A DNA stretch of 64,000 bases from Acephala macrosclerotiorum (lineage: Eukaryota; Ascomycota; Leotiomycetes; Helotiales; Mollisiaceae). This document shows positions 54,077 through 64,000 of this stretch, in pieces. The stretch's first letter is position 1. Each line of letters starts with the position of its first letter. A model generated the notes under the pieces. That model did no database searches, was not told the origin of the DNA, and worked only from the letters and a program-made list of their open reading frames with translations. A program made the position numbers and the translations under genes. The stretch covers positions 795,811 through 859,810 of the forward strand of contig MU119204.1 in the NCBI GenBank assembly GCA_014904845.1. The letters run 5' to 3'.

Positions 54077-54430
54077 GTACTCGTTTCGTCGGGGCAAACG
54101 CTCAGCTTAGGCAACCGCTTACTTTTAAAACCGTTACTATAACGAGCTCTAATTAGTTTAAAAAGTAGATATTCGTTGTCGTATACTTTATTTTAATTAT
54201 TTTCTTATTTTTTGAAATTGTTTCTGTTTTTTAAATAATTTTTAAATTTTTAATATTTTATTTATTTATATTTTAATTTTTAAATATATATATTTAATAA
54301 ATCGATAAATAAGCTTATTTAAAATTTATCTATTAAATTGTATTAATTTTAAATTGCGTAATATTAAAATATAAACTAAAAAGTATAAGCGTTTCCCCCG
54401 ATTAAGCGTTTGCCCCGACGATACGAGTAC
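54077..54430. mobile_element. 354-bp MITE-like element with ~50-bp terminal inverted repeats
   Basis: The left end, GTACTCGTTTCGTCGGGGC followed by AAACGCTCAGC, is matched in inverse orientation by the right end (54378..54430), which reads GTACTCGTATCGTCGGGGC then AAACGCTTAATC on the minus strand. Similarity continues inward to GCTTA-CTTTT. The interior is AT-rich and non-coding. No clear target-site duplication was seen. It is too short to encode a transposase. Confidence 0.65.
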
Positions 54431-54524
54431 TTAGCTTTGCTCGTTCCCCAAATACGACGGGACGAATCAGGCTCATCTTTCGGAAGCTAACACCATTGTT
54501 CGAAGTACTTCGTCCCAGGCAAAA

Positions 54525-54744
54525 CAGTTACGCCAAGACCGACCAGGGCATATCGCTGAGTACGCATTGGAGAAAAGTCCTTGTCTGTGGGCCTTTTAGC
54601 GTAATTACTCACACTTTTGTTGCATTTCTACCTCTCGCACAAAAAATGCCACCCTTGTATTGTGGTCTCCTAAGATGCAATTAACCAATCAAGCCCTGGA
54701 ATTATCCCTTGTCTCACCCCTGTTTTTTGGTCTTGGCGTAACTG
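54525..54744. mobile_element. 220-bp inverted-repeat element, arms CAGTTACGCCAAGACC
   Basis: CAGTTACGCCAAGACC at 54525-54540 is perfectly matched in inverse at 54729-54744. Flanking A and T bases extend the match by three positions, and imperfect similarity (CCAGG/CCAGC outside, CAGGG inside) continues. The interior is ordinary, non-coding sequence. A CAGT-starting end is common among cut-and-paste elements. Assignment to a superfamily is not possible. Confidence 0.55.
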
Positions 54745-56120
54745 TTTCGCTGGCGACTAAGTACAAGTGCAACTATTCCACAGGCGAGATGAAGATTCGT
54801 TCCAAATATAACCTTACGCCTTCAACGTTCAAGTGCTGTTCCACCAATTAATCTGTGTAGCAAGGAAGGTATTCTGTACCTGGGAGCACAGGAGCTGAAA
54901 AACGTGTCTGTCATACACGACTGATAGGAATTGTTCAACGTTACAAATCGTCTTGAAAAGTCTCTGAGGAGAATTTGGAGAATGCAAGAAGTGGCCTGCA
55001 AACCATATTCAATACTTTTGCATACTACCCACAGGGTCTTCAAATGTTAATTCTGAGGTGATTGTGGCCGTGCCCCTAAGGGGTGGTCAGACCAATCACC
55101 TGTTGGAGATTCGCGACGTTTTATTATATCTAGTTAAACACTGGCCATTGCTCATTAACATTTAATAGGGCCTGTAGAGAGTAAGACAAAAGTGTTGAAC
55201 TGGCACCATGGCGATGCAGAGGCGCTGAAAAATCAGTAATAGCTAGTCTAAGCCACAGTGGCAACTCCCCTGTAAGCCCCCTGAAATTCAGGGATGAGAG
55301 CCCGAAACGAAATCTTGTCTGACGCGGCTGCCCAATGCTTTCAAAAAACACGAGAAGAACATGAGAATTTGGAAACACGAAAACACTTGAGAGCACAAGA
55401 CAGGTCACAATGTGCATTCTCAGTTGAGGTGTCGTCAAGAAGGAAGGAGCCTCAAGTCCTGTCCGAGAGCGAAAGCGACTGCGAAGGAGGCTCCAAACGC
55501 CTCACCAGCAAATTCATATTCATTAAACATCCATATTTCTTATTTCGGCGTCATATTTCCCTATGTTTTGTACTTTTAGATCTTTCGGGAGGTTCTTTGC
55601 AGACTTGAAAGTGGTATAAAGAGGCTTCCAAGATGGTGTTTTGCCACGGACATCACGTGCGTCGAAGCATTAAAGATATGTTGCCATTTTTGACTGGAAA
55701 ATCCCCCCTGTAATTCATGCGACACAACAGATTAGATGTTCCTTTCTGAGGGTACAATTCTTCAATTTTTAAAATCGGTTAAGAGAGCAAGAAGTTCCCA
55801 GTGGCGTGGGACATTCTCACATGATCATCACGAGCTCCTTTGGCGAAAGGCACCACTCTGGCAGCCACTCCTCGGCGAAAACACAAAATAGTCAATTGCT
55901 TCAGGATTCAATGTTTCACTGTCATTCTATTCCATATATCGATTATCTGTCAGGAGACTTGAGTTGTCTGAGTATGAGATGCAAGTGAAACACATCCATT
56001 CTTTGGGATACGAAGTACTTATCTAGGTAGCTGGGTCGCTCGTTTTCCTTAAAGTATTCTGGTAACTACAAGCTTGAATCTTGTGTCATCCAAACATACA
56101 ACCTCACGACAAACCTTTTG
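54745..56120. other. intergenic region
   Basis: 1.38 kb. Contains a nested palindrome at 55056..55101 (AGGTGATTG ... CAATCACCT around CCCCTAAGGGG). Short frames (for example 55294-55608 plus) have no family signal. The last ~100 bp lead into the DUF6594 gene. Confidence 0.4.
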
Positions 56121-57224
56121 ATGTCTGAAAACATTGCAGTTCAGGAGCAGGCTTCCCCTTGCGGAGACTGCACAGATCACGGACACACTGCCATCACCAT
56201 CCCAGATGAAAACGAATCAGCTCCAGACACCCAGGCTGACCCAGACAATGACATGTTCAATCGCGGCTCCTCAGCCTGGCGAAGAGCACTACTCGTCAAG
56301 TGCTTCGATTGCCCTGACACCACAGAAGGAATCCGAGAACTTACAGGTAGAGAGCTAGAGGATGGCCTCATAAAACTGGCATTCGCAAACTTCGTTAGGG
56401 AATATCCTCATTTCAGACGTTTCGACCTGCTGAACTATGTCAATCTCACGTTGATGCAAGATGATCTCGTTCACTTGCAGCGAGAGGTGGAGAGGACAGA
56501 CAGTCCTTTCAGCGAGGAGAATCACAGGGTGAAACTGAGAAACTTACTTGAGAGTTACAGTAAGTCCTACCTAAGTAAGAGGACATTTGAAGTCGAGATA
56601 TGGTAACCTGAGTCTAGACAATGCCTTACTGTCTTACCACCAAGTATGTAATCTTTCGCAGCCACCAGAGTCGCATGTCTGGAACGTCTTCGCATCAGCC
56701 GCCAAATCCACCCACAATACCGAGTACCCCACTCAAGTAGACTCACAGTCCATGGTCTCCCTTCGCTCCGTAGAGTCCACGGATGTCGTTCGAAAGTATT
56801 TGAAGAAAATACTACCTGCACGCTTGACGGAAACAGAGAAAAGCAGAAGACATCGCAAAGACATTCAGAACCAACTCGGTGAGCGTCCTTCTATGAACTC
56901 TTTGTTGGCAAGCACTAAATCTAAGTAGACCGGTTCAGAACAATAATCGAGCTCACTGAAGATGGAGTTTCCGACACCGTCGACTACCTGGCTCGACTCT
57001 TTATCTCCTTGACAGGATGCATACTCCTGATCGCCCCAATGGTCGCATTGTCCTTTATTAAGGAGAACAAGTATCGTCTTCTCACAGTTTCATTGTTCCT
57101 GGTAGTCTTTGCGCTTTCATGCTCACTTGCAGCTTTCAAGTTGACGGTCCAAGAGCTGCTTGGTGCTGTTGCTGCGTATGCAGCTGTTTTGGTGGTGTTC
57201 ATTTCCAGTACTCCAACGCTGTAA
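56121..57224 (+). CDS. DUF6594 membrane protein
   Basis: 331 residues from exons 56121..56559, 56618..56878 and 56929..57224 (introns 58 and 50 bp). After a disordered acidic N-terminus comes the family's pattern: YPHFRRFDLLNYVNLTLMQD then LVHLQREVE, a coiled helix ending LLESYNNALLSYHQV (across intron 1), NQLDRFRTIIELT (across intron 2), and three C-terminal membrane helices: LFISLTGCILLIAPMVALSF, LLTVSLFLVVFALSCSLAAF and LLGAVAAYAAVLVVFISS. DUF6594 proteins are common in filamentous ascomycetes, often near heterokaryon-incompatibility-type genes, and have no established function. The frame listed as starting three bases upstream uses TTG; ATG 56121 is the start. Confidence 0.85.
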
Positions 57225-57441
57225 TTCCAGGCTATTGGTCGCTAAACTCAACGCCTTGGCATTTGCATTTGAAATCGTGCCTTTACGCATCATCGCTCGA
57301 TTCGCAATATATTCATTCAAAAAGGAAAGATTCAAACACTTCAGAAAGTACCAAAAGAAAACAGAAAATTTGCCGCAATTTCAAAACCCCGTTCAAGAAC
57401 TTCAACGCAAAGCCAACAAGCTCAATTCTCCACTTAATCCT

Positions 57442-58306
57442 TCACAACTTCCCCACGCTCTTCTCACACTCAACAATCTGCTCCACCGTCCCCCTAATAC
57501 TCTCCCACCACCCCATCCATTCGCTCCCAAATACTCTCTCTCACTCTTCCCCGTATCAAATCCACAAACTTCTTTCCCCATCCACCCTTGAAACCTCTCT
57601 TCCTCTCCCGGATCCAACACCCTATCCCTCACCTCCGGGAACTCCTCTCTCACTTTCTTCGCTACCATATTCGCACTCACCTCCTCCTTAATATGAAAGA
57701 CATACCTCCCTCCCGGAACACTCTCCTTATCCAAAGACTTAATATGAATCTTCGACACATCTTCAAAATCCATAATGAACGGAAACAAGAATCCCAAGCC
57801 CTGCTCAGGACTACGATCAAAGATCGAGTCGTAAATACCACCCGTACCACCCAACGCCTCTTTACTCGGTACAAAGCCCTCTTGGATACACCATCCCGTA
57901 ATAGAGGGCGCGCATAAAGTCACAAGATCGAATCCTGCCCCTTTCCCTTCATTCTCCATAAACGCCCAAGCTTTCTTCTCCGCGTTAGTCATCGCATAAC
58001 TATACCCACTCATCTCATTCTCTCGTGCTTCCTCAAGCGTGATGGTGTTGTAGTCTTCCTCGGTGTAAACTTTGTTCTCAAAAAGTCCGAATAAGAGCGG
58101 AACGACGGTTACGATGCTAGAACAGATGATGACTCGTTTCACGGTGGGGGATTTGGATGCAGAGAGGAGGATGTTGTGATCGATCTCCCAAGTCGGTTTG
58201 ATCATCGTTTCTTCGAAGTTGGACTTGGTGAGAGGAGTTGGTGCAGGATGGTGGAGCCGAGACTGCCTGTTGCGCCCGTGAGAAGGATTGTTGGTTTGGA
58301 TGCCAT
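57442..58306 (-). pseudogene. broken short-chain dehydrogenase/NmrA-like epimerase gene
   Basis: ATG 58306 begins MASKPTILLTGATGSLGSTI, the Rossmann GxxGxxG start of an extended SDR. The frame then stops within ~20 codons (near 58203). The next frame resumes abruptly at NFEETMIKPTWEIDHNILLS and VKRVIICSSIVTVVPLLFG, skipping the ~70 residues normally between strands beta-1 and beta-4. It continues through YAMTNAEKKAWAFM (YxxxK-like catalytic motif), FDLVTLCAPSITGW and DVSKIHIKSLDKESVPGGRY. At a GA-repeat (57533-57543) the frame shifts again: the natural C-terminus WMGWWESIRGTVEQIVECEK lies one frame over, ending at TGA 57442-57444. No GT-AG intron explains the first gap. Internal deletion plus slippage frameshift are the best reading. 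Confidence 0.75.
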
Positions 58307-59486
58307 TTTGTTGGTTTTGGTGAACGTTTGACTTGGTCTGAAGAATCTGGGAGAGAAGTGTCGTTGAAATAAGAATTCGATGCGATTTGATGTTGTGTTA
58401 CCTGTGTCTGCCGACATATGTGCGTGGTTGGAGAGGGTATTTATCCTGGAGCCTCCTTCGCTTTCGTTTTTGGATGTATTGGGAATCCTTGTTGACCAAC
58501 ATCCCGCTTATCAATCATTCTGACCTTAGAGATCATGAAAAAGTGGCTTCCGACGCTTCGGAATGGATATTTGGAGATTTTGAGTTTGGTGGTGGTGTTT
58601 TCTGACCATTTTTCTGACCGCGTTGTGGTTGATTAGTATTCAAACTTTAAGGTTGGGGACTAGACTGATTTGACTGTCTACAAAGCCTAACGATCATTTG
58701 TAACCCCTCGATAAGGATTGAAGTCAGACATTGAGATAGATTAGTATTGCTTGCTGGTCGTTGGCTCGGATTTGTGATTGACTTCGTGATCCTTGGGGAG
58801 AAGGACCTGCGTGTGCACGAAGGAGATACTCTACTATTCGAGTACTTCATCTACGCCAATCGGCAGCTATGCAGAGAGCTTGTGGAACATGATTCTGAAT
58901 GTGCTAGGTAGAGAAAGGAAGCTCTGTCTCTTTTTCGGCGATATTGATTAGGAAAAGTTCGGCAAGCTCGATTCAATTCCACCTCCTACTGACTAGGCGA
59001 AATGCGACCTACCGCCTACCTAGATATATGCCGGAGAGACTCTTCATAGTCCGAGGATGCAAAAGGCGGGTGCTGTACTGTATGCAACGTCTTCGCATTT
59101 GGTCCCCTCGAGGTACTGCTCCTCGACGGCACGTCGGCCCGCCCAAGACGTGCCCCAATTTCCGCTTGCCAGAACCACTAGACAGTAGCATGATAAGCTT
59201 TTTTCCTGACTTAAGAGTGGTTCAGAATTAGAGGAAATAATAGAAGCTAGATGTGAATTGTTATGGGCACGAAAAAAGAGAGCATGATTAACGACCTGGG
59301 ATTGTCTTACCCTATCACTAGCAAAAACCATCTCTAAGGGGATCACCTCCGTGTCTTGGTCCTCACACATTCCCATGACATGCTTCAGTTTGCCACAAAC
59401 TCCAAATCTCTTATTCACCAAATTAATTCCCTCCCTCACTCTCTATTGTTGGGGACTCAAGAAGGTCCCAGAACTTTGAGGTTGAC
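58307..59486. other. intergenic region
   Basis: 1.18 kb. No gene is supported. A perfect 8-bp hairpin (GGCACGTC/GACGTGCC, 59128-59154) is the only structure I noticed. Confidence 0.4.
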
Positions 59487-60179
59487 CTAGCACGCTGTAA
59501 GATCCAACTCCACCCTTGTTAAGTTCGGGAAGTATACAAGGAAATAATTTGGCGAGTAGAAGACGTTACCGGCTTTGATATAAGGAGCACAAGCGTAAAG
59601 GCCGTCATTGGGGAAGAAGCAGAGGGTCAGGGATTGTATGGACACTCCGTCTGAGATAGTGGCGGGTTGATAAGGAATCAAAGCGGCGTCGGGACGGCTG
59701 AGGGCCCAGAGGCCAGTGTTTATGATTCCTCGTCTGTAAGAGCAAGACGTCAGTGGTGGATGTTTGAATGGGAGAATAAATGGATGCGGGGAGGACCGAC
59801 TCGATGTGAATCTCTGCACGGGTAATGGTGTGAACAGCGCGAGGGGCCATGTCTCCGAAGCTCCAATTGTTCAGTGAGTGGAATGTATAAGTATTTTCTC
59901 TGTAGAAAACAGAGAGTGCTTCATGGTACAGAGTTTCGTCCCTGAGGATTGTGAGCAGAGTTTCAGTGAGCGAGGAAGATACGGTTCCGCTCACGGTCGA
60001 AGAGCCTTGATCACGTTGGGCATCTTGCCATCCCAGTTAGAACATAGATAACTCCATACTTGGGTACGAATTTCGGCTGGAATCACAACACCAATGTATG
60101 GTCCTTTTACTTCAACGCCAGAACCAAAGAGCGTGGTCGCATTGAGAGACAGTTGTCCAAGGTCGAGGATGTGGGAAAT
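59487..60179 (-). CDS. F-box-like/LRR-less fungal protein, 5' end unresolved
   Basis: Exons (minus) 59995..60179 (open frame, start not found), 59801..59941 and 59487..59733; introns 53 and 67 bp. The second donor is a weak GTCGGT. The joined sequence reads IGVVIPAEIRTQVWSYLCSN, ALRPDETLYHEALSVFYREN then TYTFHSLNNW, RAVHTITRAEIHIERGIINTG, and ends YFPNLTRVELDLTAC. This is the common fungal pattern of an F-box-like IPxEIRxxVxxYL motif, a chewed YxEAxxxFYxxNTYxF core and a short LRR-like end. A stop directly precedes the first open exon and no ATG lies before residue ~54, so a first exon is missing from my model or the gene is 5'-broken. Confidence 0.5.
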
Positions 60180-61221
60180 TTAGGAAAGTCGGTTGAATCT
60201 GAAGCCAATTGATTGCTCTATGCAATGAAAGTTGTTTAAGTCATGGGGAGCCTCTTAGGGGATGTCGGCTTTTGACTGAGAGAAATGAAGGAGGATAGAA
60301 CCCCAGAAAGTCTCAGATTACAGCTGTGGCTGAGCCCGAACATGAGGTGGCTGGCGATCCTCGTCACGTGAAGTATTGACGTCGAAACAATATTGATGAG
60401 ATATTTAGAGTCGTGCAACCAACGTAAAGGGGCCGCTTAACGAAAGTATTGTTTCATTGCAGTGAGTATGGTGTTGTTTGTGAGTGGAGGCCTGAAGATC
60501 CATTTAGGAAGGTTCAAGCCGCCGTGCTCTCTTTCATTTGATGTCAGGATTACAGCACCACCAATAACTAAAATAAGCGATTTCCCCAGAAAGTGCGATC
60601 CCACCAAACTCTCGAAAATGCTCCTCTTAATAACTCTTGAAGCACGGGACTAGGCAGGATTATAATTGAAGCAATCAAGATTTACATCGTGAATCATATG
60701 ATTTTCGCAAGGTTTCTATTCTGGAGCTTTTATGAGGCAGAAGGAAGTAGGGCGCGGTCTTAAAGATCCTAGATATTCGGTGTTTTCTCGAAATCTCGAA
60801 AATCGCCTATTTTGGTGCTGTAATACCACATGACAGCCCGTCAGCAGCCTTGAGTTGGTCAATTAGCCTCCTTCTGGAGCCGACTACATATGATAAGTGA
60901 TCCAACCGCTCTGAGAGCTACGTGGCCGTAGGCTATGTAAGTTTAAAGTTTATGATAGGGCGCAAGACTGATTGGCGAAAGGTTCTCGAGGCAAACAAAG
61001 CTGCCCCGCGAGTCGGCCTCGCAAAACCGCCTTAAGAATGACGGTGGGGAAGCCTCCTCAACTGTCCCAAAACTCGATTACTTGCCATCAAAGCTGCCTT
61101 GAGGCTGTCATCAAAAGAATTCGATCATCTGTATCAGTGGCAATTCACAGCACTTCTCAGCTTCGCGGGTCATTGCGACCAAAACCGATAGTTGTGCTCG
61201 ACGCCGCTGCGAGCCTTATCA
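60180..61221. other. intergenic region
   Basis: 1.04 kb between divergent genes. No supported feature. A frame at 60972-61460 overlaps the next gene's start but looks like a shadow. Confidence 0.4.
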
Positions 61222-62748
61222 ATGGCCTCGCTAGGTCGCATAACCAACGCCCTCGTTGCTGCCAGCAACGAGAATACATTGCAACTGGCTGGCTTCAACA
61301 TCGACTTCTCTCTATTGAAGGTGGAAGCACCAAAGGAGTTTATGGGTCTCGGAGCAGTTCTCTCCCGACAGCGGAAGATCAACGCGGAAGACGGGCCCCT
61401 TCATCGGACGGCACGAAAGCTCGGTGCGCTGTTCAAGCAATTAATTCCATCAACTCCTAATCTCATACGGGCATATGGGCAGCGAGCCTCAGCTATCTTT
61501 TAAACTCCTGGTGTGAACCCACAGGGAACCAAGAAAGATGGCCCTTTTGAGAGCTTTGTCGGCGCAGATGGCGCATCTCTTTGGGCTGCTGCAACATCAG
61601 GGCACTCAGCTGTGGCTGTTTATCTGTTGGCGTGTATGTTAGCACGGAAATGGGACGCCCAAGTAGCAGCGTCAATATGGGTGGAACTTGTGACAGAGCG
61701 AAAGCAGGAGGTCGAGAACGCATTCAAACAAGGAAACGTGGCGTCGATGACCGTTGTCTTGGCTGCAGGGCAGGAGCTGTCACGGGAGGAATTAAGCCTG
61801 TGGGATGACAGTGCCCGGGCATGGCTACAAAGTGCAGATGCGGCAAAAACATCACAGCAGAAGCAACTCGAGTTGATACTGAAGAATGTTGATGCTCCTA
61901 TCTCTAGTGGCACCAACCCTTACACGAACGTTATCTCTGCCTGGAAACAAGCAATGGTCGGGTTCGAGCAAATTCTGCTGGGAGTTCCACAGCAGATATC
62001 TGATGGATCCGTCTTACTTTCGTGATCAGCCTGGCATATATTTCCTGATCTTCTAGTTCTTGGAAGCAAAACGGTCAATGCCAAGTTCAAAGACGAGCTT
62101 GTTCCTGGCGGTGGGGCGACCACAATTGGCCTACAAAACCCCGATCTTGATCAAGGGAGGATCAAATGGTCACTTGCCTTATCCCACCTGCGATACTACG
62201 GCGACCCTGTTGAAGTTACAAGCGGAGACATCAAATCACGCGTCTCAATGGACCAGCTGCATCTCGCTGCTTTTGGAACTGTTATCTCAAGCTGGGGTGC
62301 TTCGATTGAAGAAACCATACCCCTCGCAACGTGGTTTGCTGCATTGTGGGCCAGATTGGAAAAGGCTCCCTACGAAGACAAGAGGTTCTTATGCAATGGG
62401 CAACCTCTTCATAAGTATTTGAAATGGCTTTACCTCCTCGTTGGGGCTGCAAAGTACCTATTGCCATGCAAGGGCGGTGAGCTAGATATTGCAATCATGA
62501 TTGTGGGTTTTGGACATCGTCGAGGTAGCAAATTCCTGGGGATTCTTAGACGGCCTCTCCCACCCTTCTTTGGTCTCTGCAACCGTGCCATTCTGCGCGC
62601 CTTGCAGAAGAAAGAAAATGTCGATCGTGGCATTATTAATAATGCTAGTGTAGAAGGGCAATGGAGCACAAAGCAAAAAGGCCCAACCGTAGGTCAGTTC
62701 GTCTTAGCCAGTGGGCTAGACTCATTCGAAGTAATCCGTAATCCGTAA
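61222..62748 (+). pseudogene. unknown fungal protein interrupted by two nonsense codons
   Basis: One frame runs 509 codons from ATG 61222 to TAA 62746-62748 with only two internal stops: TAA 61501-61503 and TGA 62023-62025. Protein-like sequence is continuous across both: RAYGQRASAIF/stop/TPGVNPQGTKKDGPF and SDGSVLLS/stop/SAWHIFPDLLVLGS. Other segments are MASLGRITNALVAASNENTL, GFNIDFSLLKVEAPKEF, ARKLGALF, GADGASLWAAATSGHSAVAV, then WFAALWARLEKAP and GHRRGSKFLGILRRPLPPFF. The family is not recognised by name. Each stop can come from one C-to-T change (CAA to TAA) or G-to-A change (TGG to TGA), as RIP would make. The 3' end abuts a microsatellite and AT-rich DNA. Confidence 0.75.
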
Positions 62749-62990
62749 ATCAATCAATCAATCAATCAGAGTAGAAATAGAAAGGGTTATTGATTAGTCT
62801 ATAGTAAGCGAAAGCTCCTTATATACTAGAAGACACGCGACCAGCACTACCCTCGAAACTAGCTATTTACAAGGATTTTTAAAGAGAGAGCATATAGCCC
62901 CACCACAATCGTCCCCCCATATGACGAGCTCGTCCCGAGCCTCGAAGAAAAGAGCCAGAAAAAGAGAAAGACCCGCTTTAAACAAGGGAC
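62740..62990. other. ATCA microsatellite and LTR-like segment at the edge of an AT island
   Basis: (ATCA)n lies at ~62749-62768, right after the preceding frame's stop and a doubled GTAATCC. Then ~220 bp of normal composition with a TATA-like CTTATATACT, followed by a purine-rich AGAAAAGAGCCAGAAAAAGA. This could be a piece of an LTR retrotransposon, but no LTR pair or primer site was found. Confidence 0.3.
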
Positions 62991-64000
62991 TCAAAGTCCG
63001 AAATCCTTCAAATTATCGTCGTTTTCTTTTAAAACTTTAATAACCTCTTTAATATTCCTAGTAATATTAAGCTTTTTCGCAATTTGTTTCTCTTTTTTTT
63101 TAAAACTTAACGAGAAAAAAAAAAAGAAATAAATTTCAAATTTAAGTTTATTATTAAAAATAATTAATTATTTTTAATTATTTTTTATAAGTATTATTAA
63201 TTTTTTAATTTCGTATTTTAAAAAAAAATTATTATTAAAAAATATTTTTATTTTTTTTATTTTAAAATATTAAAAAATTAATTTAATTTAAATTATAATT
63301 TGTTTTTATTAATAAATATATAAATATTTATTATTGAACGAATTTTAATAATTTAATTATTAAAATTTTTTATATCGAATAATAAAATAATTTAAAAATT
63401 TCGTATAATAAATTATATTAAAAATTATTAAAAAAAATTCGTCGTTAAAAATTTTTTAAAATCGATTTTTAAAAAAAATTTAAAATTTATTATAAATTTT
63501 TTTAAATTTTTTATAAATAATTTTATTAATAATTTATTATTAATATTAATAAATATTAAATTTATAAAAAATGAAAATAAAAAATAAAAAATTTTAAAAT
63601 TTATTAAAAAAAAAAAAAATTTAAATTTTAAAATATATTTTTTTTTTCGTAAAAGAATTAATTAATTTTATTATATTAATAAAAATTAATAAATTAATAA
63701 AATAATAATTATAATTTAAAATTCGTTTATAAAAATTAAATAATAAAAAAAAATATATATTATATAAAAAAAAAATTCGTTAAAAAAATTTATTAAAATT
63801 TTAATATATTAATTTTTTTTAAAAAAAAATAATAAAAGTTTTTTTATAAAATAAAAATTATAATAATTTTTAAATTAATAAACAATTTAATTAAAAAAAT
63901 AAAAATAAAAATAATAAAAATTTATAAAAATTAAAATCGATTTTTTATTAATATTTTTTATTTATAATAAAAAATAATAAAAATATTTATAAATTAAAAA
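62991..64000. repeat. extreme AT island with residual CpG, runs off the window
   Basis: About 1 kb of near-pure A/T homopolymer and short runs. Most remaining C residues are in TTCG, TCGA or ATCGAT words, so CpG survives while other C contexts are nearly gone. No coding trace survives. It fits an end-stage RIP-mutated repeat. Confidence 0.65.

Noticed and set aside
1..64000. CRISPR array, bacterial operons or phage genes
   Set aside because: Spliced eukaryotic genes throughout; the repeat arrays lack regular unique spacers of CRISPR type.

Overview
The window is nuclear DNA of a filamentous ascomycete (Pezizomycotina). A helotialean leotiomycete is my best guess, but that is inference. The reasons are split genes with 45-120 bp GT-AG introns carrying CTAAC/CTGAC-like branch sites, clear fungal orthologues (SLX9, UBA4, PAM17, RPS28, HIS1, a Net1/Dnt1-like nucleolar protein), fungus-specific families (CorA-like, DUF6594, CFEM-like, Dal5-type permeases), and very AT-rich blocks that look like RIP-mutated repeats. 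Exon models were built by hand by joining reading frames across splice signals. Every complete multi-exon model reported keeps its frame.

Layout. 1-7 kb is a compact conserved block: a TIM-barrel dehydratase-like gene (cut by the left edge), SLX9 and UBA4 sharing a 155-bp divergent promoter, PAM17, and a chromodomain protein. 7-20 kb is sparse. It holds a decayed small secreted-protein gene, a coiled-coil/RRM-like protein, a CFEM-like membrane protein, a small unknown gene, and several local repeat arrays. 20-34 kb is an accessory block: a 785-aa kinase, a CorA-like membrane protein, an unknown gene, an amino-acid permease with one in-frame amber codon, and a 1007-aa unknown protein. Two direct copies of a ~265-bp dispersed repeat lie at 18.5 and 29.5 kb and bracket much of it. 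35.8 kb carries a secreted protein made of tandem glycine-zipper repeats. 38-51 kb is again conserved: RPS28 and HIS1 (divergent), a two-helix membrane protein, the Net1/Dnt1-like gene, a DUF3445 protein, tRNA-Arg(ACG) and a Dal5-type MFS permease. 51.7-54.8 kb is a transposon graveyard: a RIP-like piggyBac transposase remnant and two short inverted-repeat elements. 56-63 kb holds a DUF6594 protein, a broken short-chain dehydrogenase, an F-box-like gene with an unresolved 5' end, and a gene with two nonsense codons. From 63 kb the sequence is an AT island in which most remaining C residues lie in CpG.

How it works together. The conserved genes are unrelated housekeeping functions: ribosome biogenesis, tRNA thiolation, mitochondrial import, histidine synthesis, nucleolus and translation. 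The accessory genes sit beside repeats, and several are broken by nonsense changes, frameshifts or an internal deletion. This fits a genome whose gene-rich stretches are interrupted by decaying, repeat-linked segments. The most unusual intact object is the glycine-zipper repeat precursor at 35.8 kb.
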